A stretch of 64,000 nucleotides of DNA from Scalesia atractyloides. Lineage: Eukaryota; Streptophyta; Magnoliopsida; Asterales; Asteraceae. The notes under the pieces were generated by a model. That model saw only the letters and a list, made by a program, of their open reading frames with translations, did no database searches and was not told the origin of the DNA. This document shows positions 32,169-43,545 of the stretch, piece by piece (positions within the stretch are counted from its first letter, which is position 1; each line of letters starts with the position of its first letter). Made by a program: the position numbers and the translations under genes. The stretch covers positions 52,334,610-52,398,609 of the forward strand of contig CAMTDV010000013.1 in assembly GCA_947069175.1 (NCBI GenBank), written 5' to 3'.

Positions 32169-33370
32169 GGACTCGATATAGTTTTAGGCATGGACTGTTA
32201 ATCCCATAACTAGGCCCACATTGCCTACATAAAAATGTAATCAAGATTAAATTCCCATCTGGCGAGACGCTTAGCATTCACGGGGATCGACACTATGGAT
32301 TCCCTGAGAATATGATATTGCTTAAGGCATCCAAGTGTCTAAAGATATGATGTGTCTTTTACATGGCACAAGTAACTAGCAACTACAAATACACAAAGCC
32401 CATAGAAGATATACTAGTCATCATCTGAATATCCCGAAGTATTCCCAGATAATTTACCAGGAGTGCCCCCAAAAAGGTCAGCTTAGTTTAAAATCGACAT
32501 CTTGCTTGGGTCAGCTCCTATAGCTAGAGCACCATACAGCTTGGCGCCAATCGAGATGAAGGAATTAAAGGCGCAATTGGAATAATTATTGGATAAAACT
32601 TTTATACAACTGAGTCCATCTCCTTGGGGAGCTCCTATCCTTATCATCAAGAAGAAAAAAGGTTCAATGCAAACGTGCATTGATTACCGTGAGCTAAACA
32701 AAATAACGATCAAGAATCATTATCCTTTGCCAAGAACTGACGACTTGTTCAACTAATTTCAAGGAGCATGTTTTTTCTCCAAGATTGATCTTCGATCTGG
32801 TTATCACCAACTAAAGGTCAGGAGTGAAGATGTTCCACTATGAGTTCTTGTTATGCTATTTGGACTCACTAATGAACCAGTAGCATTCATGGATCTCATG
32901 AACATATCTACAAACCTCATCTGGACAAGTTTTTCATTATCTTCATATACGACATACTTATCTATTCACGCAGCAAGGATGATCACGAGAAACATCTTGG
33001 ATGTATTCTTAAGTTGTTAAAGCAAGAGAAGCTTTACGCAAAATTCTCTAAGTGTGGGTTTTGGCTTAGAGAAGTCCAATTCATAGGAAATGTTATTAAT
33101 GAACGTGGAATCCAAGTGGAAACAACAAAGATTGAAGTAATACATGAACTGGGAAGCACCCATCACACCTTCTGAAATCCGAAGTCTTTTGGGATTCGCC
33201 GGTTATTATAGAAGGTTCATTGAGAACTTATCGAGAATAGCCACTCCCCTAACTGCATTGATTCGTAAGAATGCCAAGTTTGACTAGGGGCCAAAGCATA
33301 AATAATCTTCAAAGATTCTAAAGCAGAGGCTGAGTAATGCCCCAGTATTATCATTACTTGAAGGAATTGA
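32169..33370 (+). pseudogene. G0 protease end and reverse transcriptase
   Basis: Begins with the protease end (VLGMDWL) and a linker with stops. RT follows: SPSPWGAPILIIKKKKGSM and KIDLRSGYHQLK are well kept. The active site reads FIYD at 32942-32953 instead of FIDD: the first catalytic Asp (32948-32950) is now Tyr, so RT is dead even apart from the stops near 32755, 32842 and 33280. REVQFIGNVINERGI and the LLGFAGYY-like stretch mark the thumb. Confidence 0.87.
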
Positions 33371-33760
33371 GACTTGGTGGTCTATTGTGATGCTTCGCAT
33401 ATAGGATTAGGTTGTGTATTGATGCAAAGAGGCAAAGTGATTGCTTATGCATCAAGAAAACTCAAGGTGCACGAAAAGAACACACCATCCATGATTTGGA
33501 ACTAGGTGCAGTAGTATTTACACTAAAGCTGTGGAGGTACTATCTTTACGGTATGAAGTGTATTATATACACGGATCACAAAAGCCTCCTACACATATTT
33601 AATTTGAAGGATTTAAGTATGCGGAAATGCCGTTGGATGGAAACACTAAATGATTATGAATGTGTGATTCAAATTATCATCCTAGCAAGGCTAATGTCGT
33701 TGCTGATGCCTTGAGTCGTAAAGAAAGAACCAAACCAATAAGGGTTCATGCTAATAGAAT
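33371..33760 (+). pseudogene. G0 RNase H
   Basis: VYCDASHIGLGCVLMQRGKV carries the first catalytic Asp; YTDHKSLLHIFNLKDL and a DALSRKER-like end follow at 33570 and 33700. At least two frameshifts (near 33415 and 33690). Domain order after RT is as expected for Gypsy. Confidence 0.85.
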
Positions 33761-33985
33761 TGAACTACAAACCAGTTTAAATGACAAACTACTTGAGGTT
33801 CAGAAAAAAGCCTTATTAGAAGCAAATGCTCCTAATGAAGGATTAGTGGGACAGTTGAACAATTAATACCTGGAAATAAAGGAATTATAAGATTTAATGA
33901 TATCTTGGTTCCCATTTTTGGAGGATTCAGAGATCTGTTTCTCCAAGAATCACATAACTCAAAATATTCGGTACATTCTAGAGGA
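33761..33985 (+). pseudogene. G0 integrase N-terminus, cut by C5
   Basis: The linker after RNase H and the beginning of the HHCC zinc region (RDLFLQESHNSKYSVHSRG). The second His and the Cys pair would follow, but C5 begins at 33986. The rest of G0 should lie beyond the window on the far side of C5. Confidence 0.7.
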
Positions 33986-34322
33986 TGTAAGGATATAATT
34001 TAGTAGGTTTACGCTTATCTTTTATAGATTAGTAGTGGGTTGGTTTTATGGGCTAGCTGTAAAGTTTTGGGCTTGTCTACATAGAGTGCGGTTTGCTGTG
34101 GCCCTATTTGTATTTAGTTTGCCCTATGTACTATAAGTAGGGCTTCCTAGGTCATTTTAGTGGTTGGTGATCTTGCTTATCTTTTTTTCGTAGACTGTGA
34201 TAGTTGTACAAGAAGAGTTTTAAACTAATGTGCAATATAATCGTATTGTTCTTCTCACTTTCAATTATTTTCCGCACTTTTGATTATGTTAGTGGTATTT
34301 TGTGAAGATCTCTGGACATACA
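33986..34322 (+). repeat. C5 5' LTR
   Basis: 337 bp, TGTAAGGATATAATTTAG to CTGGACATACA. A TATA-like ACTATAAGTAGGGC lies near 34130. Flank GAGGA (33981-33985) is the presumed TSD; its partner is out of the window. Confidence 0.82.
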
Positions 34323-34324
34323 AT

Positions 34325-34337
34325 TGGTATTAGAGCC
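34325..34337 (+). other. C5 primer-binding site
   Basis: TGGTATTAGAGCC, two bases after the LTR; one C-to-T change from the iMet complement. Confidence 0.87.
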
Positions 34338-35163
34338 TAAGAAGTCTATTCGAAGGCTCGGTTTTAAGGTATCACTCGAAGAACAAGAAGAAAGCATAAA
34401 CATATTCAGCGAAAAGGTTGATTTTAGTTCATTTGTGTTTGATTATCACGGTTTGACTAATTGTGATTACATCTAGATTCTTCACATGTCATTTTTAAGT
34501 GTACGATAAAATTTTTGACACAAAACGATATAGTTCATCAAAAACTCATTTGAAGATCAAGAAGTGTTTTAAAAAAGTACATTTTGATCTATTTTTCGAG
34601 TATCAGTTTGTGTTTGCAGGTTTTTTCGGGATAACAGTTACAAGAGATTTAAAAAATATTTTTTGAATCTCTCCACAATAATCAGGATTTGATAAAATGT
34701 TGTTACCAAAACAAGAAGTGTACGACAGCATGAGTGTTCGGTGATATTATTCATCAGTGTGCAGAGTTCAACCTAGTGTCTAAGAGGTCCAACAATTGAT
34801 TAATGTGTGGCTCAGACTCCAAATTTGTGTGTGACCCAACTACCAGGAGTACAGCCCGAACTTGTGTGTACGGCCCAAGGTGTCTAGTGTGCGACCCAAC
34901 CAATAGTGTGCGGCTTCGTTATTGAGGTGTACGGCCCAAAAATTGACAAGTGTACAGACCAACAACACTGTGTACCGCCCAAGTTCGTTTGACACAAGAT
35001 GTTGTGCGGCCCAAATCAAAGTGTGTGATCTACGTGTGTGCGATCTAAAGGAAGGAACTGGAACAATTTTTGGGACACTATTTGGACATCACATAATTGA
35101 ACTATACCAACTATTGACATAAAGTTTTGTTAATATAATACTAATATTCTATATTTTTCAGAA
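34338..35163 (+). other. C5 leader with GTGTGCGGCCCAA repeat
   Basis: Non-coding. From 34803 to 35047 about ten imperfect copies of GTGTGCGGCCCAA or GTGTACGGCCCAA occur every 20-35 bases, in a region otherwise AT-rich. The gag ATG lies at 35164. Confidence 0.7.
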
Positions 35164-36360
35164 ATGGAATAAATTAATCAAACCTCATTGACTGAAAAGG
35201 TTGCAATTAATCAAGACCTAGACAATGTCATTGGAACAAATAACAAGATTCCAAGGTTGTTGCTGGGAGGCTCTTTTTCTAAATGGAAGTTTCTATTTAT
35301 ACAATATATGAAAGTCAAGGATCCCAAGGCTTGGAGATCGATATGTAGAGGACCAGCTGTCATCACTTACGTGGTAGATGAGGAAAAGGGAACCACTCCC
35401 GTCAAACCTGTAGATGCCTATGATGATGAAGACTATGAAAAGATAGAAATTGATGATAAAGCTCTGGCTATGTTGCATTCTACGTTGGCTCCCAAGATTG
35501 ACATTGGGGTTCGTGAGGCAAAATCTTCTAATGAACTATCGGATGCTCTTCTCGCTATGTATGACGGAAATGAAGAAATGAAGGAAAGCAAAAGGGAAAT
35601 GTTGACTCAGAGATTCAACTTGTTTAATCATTATCCTGGAGAGTCTCTTGAAAATCAGATTCAAAGACTCATTGCCTTGATCAGTGAGACGAGAACACAT
35701 CACAAGATGCTTGAAAACTCAGTTGCAACAAAAAGCTGCTTAATGGTCTTCCATGAAATTGGGATACAAACGTCACCTTGATCAAACGAACAAAAGATCT
35801 CACTCGAATGACCCTTGCTGAATTGATCTCTTTTCTAAAATCATAAGAAATTGATGACAAGCAAAGATATTGCAACCACACTTCTAGTTACAACAATGCT
35901 TATGTTTCATCTAATACTACTTTGGCTTCTCAATAAGGAAGTGGTTCTTTTCAGATGTATCCAACGAGTGGATCATCCTACCATCAAACCATGTCAGCCA
36001 CCCCTATTCAATCTGTGGCCCATGTTTTACCTACGCCTGTACCCGTTTCACCTGCTACTTCTGGACCCAACGTTGCTTTGAGCAGTTCTGTCCTGTCTTA
36101 GTTCCTAAAGAAGTTAAAACAACATGGCGTTTATGGAAAGTATGATGACCTGTTACAATGCGTTCATGGAAGGAAAATCTCTGCTAATCATGTGAGAGCT
36201 GATGAGTTGAATGAGGTCCAAAAACTTCATCAAGAAAATAGGCAGAAACAATTGGAAGAGACGAACAACAATCTGGGTTGGAATAAGTCAAGATTTAGAT
36301 GCTTTAACTGTCATGAGCCTGTCCATTTTGCTCATGACTACAAGAAGCCCAAAAGAGAAA
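35164..36360 (+). pseudogene. C5 gag, N-terminal part
   Basis: The ATG at 35164 is followed by a stop as third codon; the same frame is then open to 35781, with a capsid-like domain (SKWKFLFIQYMKVKDPKAW, LTQRFNLFNHYPGESLENQI) of the UBN2/gag-polypeptide type. After a frameshift near 35730 come a Ser/Pro-rich linker and a zinc knuckle at 36300-36345, CFNCHEPVHFAHDY, whose last Cys is Tyr. S1 is inserted 15 bases later. The gene continues at 39316. Confidence 0.82.
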
Positions 36361-36545
36361 TGTAACATCCGCCAAAAACCGGATTTACCAAACCCGCTTC
36401 GTTTATTAACCGAACAACCAGTTAAAAATTTCGTTGCGTATTTAATGACCAAATTAATTTTAAACGATACATAATTAATAAGTATATTAGAATATAAAAT
36501 TTATTTTTGAAAATGTACTAAAAATAATGAAATAAAAATAAAATA

Positions 36546-36629
36546 CTGCTGCCGGGTTTCGAACCCGGGTCAGCCAAAGGTTACACAAAGACTTAACTCA
36601 CACTCGCTCAACCGCTCCGCCACTTGTGT
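36546..36629 (-). repeat. tRNA-like module in S1 (antisense)
   Basis: On the minus strand GTGGCGGAGCGGTTGAGCG resembles a tRNA-Ser/Leu D-arm (A box) and GGGTTCGAAACCC is a T-arm (B box), about 84 bases in all. No clean acceptor stem is seen. It lies about 190 bases from the LTR 5' end. Confidence 0.6.
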
Positions 36630-37620
36630 TGTTTGTTAACATATTGAAACAATTAATACATAAATCAATCTGGAAATCAAAACCCAGTTACTCAAACGCG
36701 CCCAAATCCGTTCACGTCGAAAATCCCGACAATTTCGTCAAATTTGGCCGTTTCTTTTTAGTCATAACGTATGCATTAACACTAAGATCGGTTATAACCG
36801 AAGAAACCATCAATTTCATTCATTGCTTTGAATTTCTATTGAAACCGAAAATACAATCCAAATTCGGGATTGTACCTTGTTCATCAGTTAGGGTCACGTA
36901 TCTATTCAACTCACACTCATCATTTCGCACAGAAAACTTCGCCGGAAGTCGCCGAAATGCTCTGAAAAATTACCGAAAAGTTTCGTCGGAAAACCGAATT
37001 CAATCCACCTTTTCTTCTTACCGAAAAATAAGATCATAGAACTCGTACTGACATCACTCCCACTCACCTTAAACCACTGAAGAATCTCGGTCACAAGAAA
37101 TTTCACTGCCGGAATTCTCTGCAAGTCGCCGGAAAACCGGGACTCTCATATACACGGTAATTACCTCGATGTTTCTGTTTCATTCCATTATAAGACGAAT
37201 TCTAACACCATTTCATCGCTCAGAATCAACCTCAGACGACATTGCCAGATTTTTCTGTTTTCGCCGGAAAATTTCTGAAAGTTTCAGAATCACGCTGATA
37301 ACCGGTATGATTATGTAAATCTACTGATAGTCGTTACCCAGTGATTCAATTTCACCTTTAATTCATCCAAACTAATTATTGACTCTAACAGCCGAAGGCC
37401 ACCAGAACAGAGCCGAAGAGCTTCGCCGGATTTTTCTGAAGAAGACGATATGTTCGGTATTTTCTTTCCCCAAAATCTTCGGTTCAATACTTTTCAATTG
37501 TTCATCTTGTTCATTAATCGAATTAATCAAGTAACAGTTAAATAACCGTTGCCTGAGTTTTGAACGAAGAAGACGAAGTAGTTATGTTATAAGATTATTT
37601 AAAATCGGAATTATAAACGG

Positions 37621-37695
37621 GTTAGACACACAGTCCAGCGGTGGACTGTGTGCAAATAAACACATACATGACGCGAGTTCGATTCCTGTCCCAAC
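37621..37695 (+). repeat. tRNA-like module 1 in S1 (sense)
   Basis: GTTAGACACACAGTCCAGCGGTG.. then GAGTTCGATTCCTGTCCC: weak A box and good B box at the correct spacing. Confidence 0.5.
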
Positions 37696-37787
37696 CTCAT
37701 TCGCTGTAATAAAATGTCTTTTTTTTAAACTGAACCGGGTTAACTCCGTTAGATGTTAAGTATAATAAAAGCTAGGATATTTACCAA

Positions 37788-37868
37788 GTTAGACACACAG
37801 TCCAGCGGTGGACTGTGTGCCAAACTAAACCACAGGTCCCGGGTTCGAGACCTGTGGCGAGCACCGAG
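37788..37868 (+). repeat. tRNA-like module 2 in S1 (sense)
   Basis: A near copy of the previous start (AGACACACAGTCCAGCGGTG) with a better B box (CCCGGGTTCGAGACCTG). Confidence 0.55.
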
Positions 37869-37954
37869 CGAGACCTTAAAATCGTTTTTAAAATAAATGA
37901 TTTTCGGATTAATTCAGTTAGTATATAAATATAATTAAAAACAGAATTATTTCG

Positions 37955-38032
37955 GGTTAGACACATAGCTCAGTTGGTAGAGCTGCGTGCACGCGAACGG
38001 GAGGTCTCGGGTTCGAGCCTCACCCGGCGCAC
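37955..38032 (+). repeat. tRNA-like module 3 in S1 (sense)
   Basis: The most tRNA-like of the set: ACATAGCTCAGTTGGTAGAGC is a near-perfect D-arm/A box and TCGGGTTCGAGCCTC a T-arm/B box, 78 bases in total. The ends do not pair as a proper acceptor stem, so I do not call a tRNA gene. Confidence 0.65.
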
Positions 38033-38598
38033 ACAATTACACAGTAAAACCGGTCAACGGTCAACAAGTCAACGGTCAAAAAGTCAATATTTTTTTATTA
38101 TTTTTATTTATTTATTTTATTTAAAATAAAATTAAAAATACTTAAAAATAACATTTTTAAAGTTAGAAAATAGCCTAAAACTCACAAAAATATATCCAAA
38201 AAGTCTATTAAAGTTGTTAATAAAATCCATTTATTTACCTTACTTTTCATTATTAATTAGGTTAGTTATTCCTCGACGATCAATCCTCTAAACTCGTGCG
38301 CATTCATCATCATTCACCGAACGCACCCAATGTGAGTGAATCTCTACAAATTCCCCGTTTAAATCACGTTTTTGGGGTGTATCATGTGTCTTACTATTTA
38401 TTATATTTAAATCATTGTGCATACCTCATATCATGAATAAATGTGTATTCAGTTTGTATAAACTGTTTGAGTGGTTATTGTTTAGATTTAATTTATTATT
38501 TTCAGTACATGCAATTTCATAGGCCGTCGCTCCCCATTACATTAGGAGCGTTGAGCATGTTCCCCATTACATTATGAGCGTGAACCTGGCGTGCCAAC

Positions 38599-38766
38599 AT
38601 ACGATCGGCTCCGTTTGATTGAGCCTTGATCGCACAGACATTTATCATTTTCAGTACATGCAATACGATCGGCTCCGTTTGATTGAGCCTTGATCGCACA
38701 GACATTTATCATTTTCAGTACATGCAATACGATCGGCTCCTTTTGATTGAGCCTTGATCGCACAGT
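38599..38766 (+). repeat. 64-bp tandem repeat in S1
   Basis: Two full copies and part of a third, starting ATACGATCGGCTCCGTTTGA at 38599, 38663 and 38727. Copies differ by one base (CCGTTT/CCTTTT), so the array is recent. The unit has a single-copy relative in the G7 LTR near 55735. Confidence 0.88.
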
Positions 38767-39315
38767 TTTATTTATGTTATATATTTATGCGAGTTGATAT
38801 GTTATTGTATGCTGTTGGTTTGTTAATGTATGTTATTGTTTGTTGTTGTTTGATATCGTATGCTAATGGTTTGTGATTATATGCTGTTGGTTTGTTAATG
38901 TATGTTATTGTTTGTTGTGGTTTGTTATTGTATGCTAATTGTCGTTATTGTATGTTTATTTACATTTGTTCATATATGAATATTGCACGATTTTTCCATA
39001 TTAAATACAATCAGAAATAAATAATAAATGTTTTCTAACAAGGTTCACTCGCCAACTTTTTGTTGATCTAAAAACCATTTTTACATATGATACAGGTGAA
39101 CAGGATGAAGCATGGAAAACATAGGAAATTGCCTTAGAAGAAAAATAATGAAGTTTAGAAGGATGAATAGAACATGTTGTATTTGTTTGATATGATTGTA
39201 TGATCTCTTTTAAATTGAAATAATAAATATGAAACCTTATAATAAATGTCATAAGCTTTGATGAAAACCCAATCATGCCCCGGTCACCTTTTCTGCTGCG
39301 GGTCGGGGTGTGACA

Positions 39316-39468
39316 AGAAAAATCTGATGCAAATATCCTTGTCACCATGAACTCAACTCCAACACCTAATGTCGCCACTGGTAACCAGATGCTAGTGCTT
39401 TTGGAACATTCTCTACTGCAAACCCTAACTATTCCATGGTAGTTCTAGAAGATGAGGTTTTGACTGGT
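39316..39468 (+). pseudogene. C5 gag, middle part
   Basis: A short coding piece between S1 and C6. TMNSTPTPNVATGNQ-like sequence and SMVVLEDEV continue the gag after its zinc knuckle, with one frame change. The acidic EDEV-x-W motif is usual before the gag coiled coil, which resumes near 50895. Confidence 0.6.
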
Positions 39469-39909
39469 TGTAGGTCCCCTAATCCGTATGGATCTTCACA
39501 AAATCGTCTATCCAATCTAGAGTGCGGAATCCTCAAGATCAGATTATCACACAAATATGAGTAGGAACAAAAAATCATTATAAACCCAATCTTTATTGAT
39601 TATCTATCACAACGATTACAATCAATCTAGATCACATGAATTCATCTAAGCCAATCTCTCTACAAATTCTCTTTCAACTCTCTCTAAAGTAACTAACTGA
39701 GCCCCTCAACCCTAATGCAAAACTCTGTTTATATATAGACAGGTATGTAGTTGCGCTAGGGTTTAACCACATGGGCTACGGATTGGGCTAGGCCCAATCA
39801 CTTCTAAGTAACTACTACAATACTAAACCCGCTAACAATTAGGGTTCTACCAATTACAAGATATTTAAAGATGAAATCTAAAAGCTTTTGTCACAAATAT
39901 GCACCAACA
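39469..39909 (-). repeat. C6 3' LTR
   Basis: 441 bp. On the minus strand it begins TGTTGGTGCATATTTGTG and ends TTAGGGGACCTACA. A TATATATAAACAGAG box lies near 39730 (minus). A PPT (AAGGGGGGAGTT, 39921-39910) abuts it. Confidence 0.85.
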
Positions 39910-39921
39910 AACTCCCCCCTT

Positions 39922-41460
39922 GACAATAGCTTCATAAAACAGCTTTGTCTTTAGTCATCTTGCAATCTTCAACATCTTTGGTCTTTGGATAGCTTCAGCT
40001 TTAAAAGTTTCTTTCAACAACAGACTCCCCCTAAGCTGATGCATCCAATCACCAAATCTTCTAAATCGTTAACGTTTGAGTAAACTCCTGTTTAGCACTT
40101 GCATAGCAATCTTCAAACTCTTCAACTTTGTCTGCAATGTAGAAGGGAGGTTCTACCATGCATCCAAGCAAACTGCTCTTCACTAAACTTCTCAGTAACA
40201 CATTGATCCAATATGTATACTATAAAACAAACATCTCGAGAAACCATAAGAATTTTTCAACATAGTAAAACAATTATTATTAATCAAGAGATGGCAAGAC
40301 TGTATCACAGAGTAAGCAATTTTCAACTCTAACTACACACTCAAAATTGTTAAACACACAGAACCTTCAAGATTTTAAAATTTTGAACTCATCTTCTAAC
40401 ACCTTCTCCCCTTATCGGTAACAACTCCTCCATGAACAACCATTTTCTGTACGTTAAGAATATTTAAGAAAAAGAAAATCTTTTTAGATTTTTATGTTTT
40501 CAAAGCAAATAAATAACAAATTGATAAACACTCTTTTTTTGTGAGAATCACTGGTAAGAAGATCATATCAGCAACATCAAACTGTTTTCACACTATTAGA
40601 TAATTCTATATGTGATTTTCATGAAAAATAGTTCAAGATGATTACCAGTATTGTTTATCCACTTAAATAAAACACATGAACATTTCAAGTACCATTACCT
40701 AGTGATATGTTAAGGTAATCTTATACTGATATACTAGTGTGTCCCACTTCAGGACATACCCCCACAATCAAGGTATGCACAAAGATTCCTCGTAGTAGGT
40801 GAGAATACCGAAATTCATCCTTTTTGATTTACAACGTTAGATAATTTATGATCAGGTCAGTACTTCCGTATAGCAAAGAAACCAATATCCAACGAGGGTT
40901 AAGACAAATACCAAAGATTTTGGTATGATTTATGCATTTTGCACATTTGAATGACTCTCTAGGAGAGCTTCTTTAGTTTCTGGGATTTGGTATTTTAGGT
41001 CTTTTAAGATATCCTGGTTATGCCTAGGTCAACATATATTTGGATGCAGCACAAGGAAAACCCTGATATCCCTGGATGAAATAACGATATAAAGACCCAA
41101 AACCTTGGATTTTAGCAATCTATGAACGCAAGATTTAAGGTTATAAAACCATACATTTGTCTACATGTACATCATACGAGGAAGCTGCTATCACACATAA
41201 GCAATTTAATTTTAATTTATGTGTGACAGTCTAACTTATTGATGTACTATCATTTCTTCTTTTCCACACAGTGAAAACTCATTTTTTATTTTCTATATTT
41301 TTTTAATTTTTGATGATTTTCTATTTTTTATGTTTTGATTTTTGAAATACAGTAATGTTTTTACAAAATTCTTATGGAAAACTGGTTATTCAGGATTCCG
41401 CATCCCGTTGAGTTCGACTAGATGTTCAAAATAAGCCATGTCAAATGATTTTGTGTAAAG
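39922..41460 (-). other. C6 3' non-coding region
   Basis: No ORF over 60 codons of any quality. Parts of 41150-40400 resemble the C1/C2 post-pol block (GGAAGTACTGACCTGATCA against GGTAGTACTAACCTGAGCT; GGTCTTTATAT near 41098). A PPT-like AAGGGGAGAAGG lies near 40412. Confidence 0.6.
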
Positions 41461-42153
41461 ATCTGCAAGGTTATCTAGTGTGTCGACTCTTTGCAGTTCA
41501 ATAATTTCTTTTCAACACAATTCCGTATAAAATGATGACGAATGTCAATATGTTTTGTGCGACTGTGTTTTACGGGATTGTTTGTGATTGAAATAGTGGC
41601 ATTATTGTCTATCATAATAGGAGTACGAGTGAAATTCAAACCGTAATCGTGCATCTGCTGTTGTATCCAGAGAACATGAGAGCAACAGCTACCTGCAACA
41701 ATATATTTAGCTTCACATGTAGAGGTGACATGCAAGACTGCTTCTTGCAATGCCATGACATGATCCTCCTTCCTAAGAACTGACAACCACCTGTGGTAGA
41801 CCTTCTGGTTGATTTGCATCCTCCAAAGTCCGAATCAGTGAAAGCAACAAACTTCAAATTACTAGCAGCTGGATACCATAACCCAAGTTTAGGTTTCCCA
41901 TTCAAGTAATGAAGAGTCTGCTTCAACGCTTTCATATGTGACTCTTTTGATTCTCTTTATATCTGGCACAATGACATTGTGCAAACATGATGTCTGGTCT
42001 TGAACTAGTTAAGTACATTAGAGAACCAATCATTGCCCTTTACTGAGTTGGATCAACATCATCCACGCTCTCATGATCTGGACCAAGATTGTGATTCGCG
42101 CAGATAGGAGTGTTGAAAGTAGCACAATCCTCCATTTTGAAACGAGACCAAAT
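41461..42153 (-). pseudogene. C6 RNase H
   Basis: AFTDSDFGGCKSTRRSTTGG carries the first acidic residue, then HVTSTCEAKYIVAGSCCSHV in the next frame, PIMIDNNATISITNNPVKHS and TKHIDIRHHFIRNCVEK. The frame changes near 41790. The C-terminus at 41475 is near the usual end of Copia pol. It lies directly downstream of RT on the minus strand. Confidence 0.88.
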
Positions 42154-42930
42154 GTCATACACATACTTTTGTATGATGTATAAACATCCCATCCTTCTTC
42201 TGTTCAACTTGCAATCCCAAAAAGTAGGACAACTCACCCATTGCACTCATTTCAAACTTGCTCTTCATCACTTGCTCAAATTCATGACACATGCTCTCAT
42301 CAGATGACCCAAAAATGATGTCATCCACATTTACTTGTATCAGCAGAAAGTCTTCATTCTTTCTCTTAATGAACAATGCACTGTCAATTTGTCCTCTTTC
42401 AAAACCATTCTTTAACAAATGTGTTGAGAGTGTCTCATACCACGCCCTAGGTGTCTGATGCAATCCATACAATGCCTTATCTTCTATGTACACTCGATCT
42501 GGATAGTCTGGATCAGTAAACCCACCTGGTTGTGAGACATACACCACTTCTTCGACTTTCCCGTAAAGAAACGCACTCTTTACGTCAAGTTGGTAAACTT
42601 TGAAGCCCTTGAATGATGCGAAGGCTAGGAAAAACCGAATTGCTCCCAACCTTGCTACTGGTGCAAACACTTCATTATAGTCAATCTCTTCTTGCTGATT
42701 GAACCCTTTCACCACTAACTAAGCTTTATTTCTCATCACGATCCCTCAGTTATCTTTCTTGCACTTAAACACCCACTTGCAAGTTGACTAGCTCCTAAAC
42801 TTTCAATTTCTTGAACTGAGCTAACTTTCTTGCATCGCTTCAACCCATGAATTATCTTTAAGAGCCATGTGAATATTCTTCGGCTCTTCTTGGGCAAAAA
42901 ATAGCTATACAAACACTCCTTTATCATCCC
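42154..42930 (-). pseudogene. C6 reverse transcriptase
   Basis: An open frame of 186 codons (42715-42155) with VFAPVARLGAIRFFLAF, YQLDVKSAFLYGKV, ALYGLHQTPRAWYETL and LSYFLGLQVEQKKDGMF. The active site is NVDD: the Tyr of YVDD is Asn at 42329-42331, while both catalytic Asp remain. The N-terminal part (42930-42716) has two stops and a frameshift. The codons after FIHHTK are shifted. Confidence 0.9.
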
Positions 42931-43545
42931 ATTCTTCTAAATCAAAGCAAATAAACATGAACCTTTGATCACACCTCTTCTTGTCTGAACACCTTCAGCA
43001 TCACCTCTAATGTTCTCAACTGAATGATCTCTGTTTGCTCGTGTAAATAGCAATGGCGTAAATAACTAAATTATCTCCCAGATTAGTTCTAACCTCCCCC
43101 TGAATGTTTTCATTAGCAAACGGATTCATAAAGTCCTCCCGTTCAGACTCACTATCACTTGAATCCTGTTGAGCTGCACTGGAGGAAGTTTCTGGATGAT
43201 CTGTCATTGATACACTCGATCTAGGCATGAAGTCACCCTTTTCATCACTGATCATAGTTTGAATCACTTGAGACTTATCTGCATTGGAAAACTCAGAAAA
43301 ATGTTTTAGAAACACTTTCATAATCATATAATATAGAAGGACACTCGTTGATTGTTGAGGTGAATAACTAGTGATTTCAACGTTAAACACAACCTCAATT
43401 TTACTAGTTTTTAGATTAAAAACCTTTTTATTTGGTGTTCTAGGCATATAACCTAGAAAGTATCCCTAGTCAGCTACCTCACCGAATTTTTGCATATCTT
43501 TATTTCACACAATGTTGCAGGGTAATCTAAATAGTTCAAAGCCTT
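42931..43545 (-). pseudogene. C6 integrase C-terminus and RT linker
   Basis: A 143-codon frame (43447-43016) starts in the C-terminal integrase segment (MPRTPNKKVFNLKTSKIEVV), followed by the Ser-rich linker (PETSSSAAQQDSSDSESE). It is separated from the core by a frameshift near 43540 and stops near 43470. Ser/Glu-rich linkers of this kind join IN and RT in plant Copia polyproteins. Confidence 0.8.

Larger units (their letters stand above)
14732..33985 (+). mobile_element. G0: fragmented Ty3/Gypsy host element
   Basis: Pieces on the plus strand at 14732-15645, 25759-25882, 28047-30219 and 32169-33985 read in order: leader, N-terminal ORF, gag, zinc knuckle, protease, RT, RNase H, start of integrase. 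RT precedes integrase, which defines Gypsy. The interruptions are C2, C3, C4 and C5, so G0 is the oldest large element here. Neither of its LTRs is visible: the 5' end is at or beyond the C0 insertion and the 3' end lies past the window, beyond C5. Confidence 0.8.
36361..39315 (+). mobile_element. S1: solo LTR of a large Ty3/Gypsy element
   Basis: 2955 bp from TGTAACATCCGCC to GGGTCGGGGTGTGACA, flanked by an exact TSD AGAAA (36356-36360 and 39316-39320). There is no PBS, PPT or coding sequence, so it is one LTR left after LTR-LTR recombination. The ends and a middle block (CCCCATTACATTAGGAG near 38530) are shared with the G7 LTR, placing both in one family of large-LTR Gypsy elements (probably Tekay/Del type). 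Confidence 0.9.

Noticed and set aside
36626..37039. 137-codon plus-strand ORF in S1
   Set aside because: It lies within a solo LTR, shows no family features and has no counterpart in the related G7 LTR that I can see.
37955..38032. Functional tRNA gene
   Set aside because: The D-arm and T-arm are good but the ends do not form an acceptor stem, and the module lies in a solo LTR beside two degenerate copies.
38517..38763. Two overlapping small ORFs with repeated peptides
   Set aside because: They are the translation of the 64-bp tandem repeat in S1; the period is not a multiple of three.
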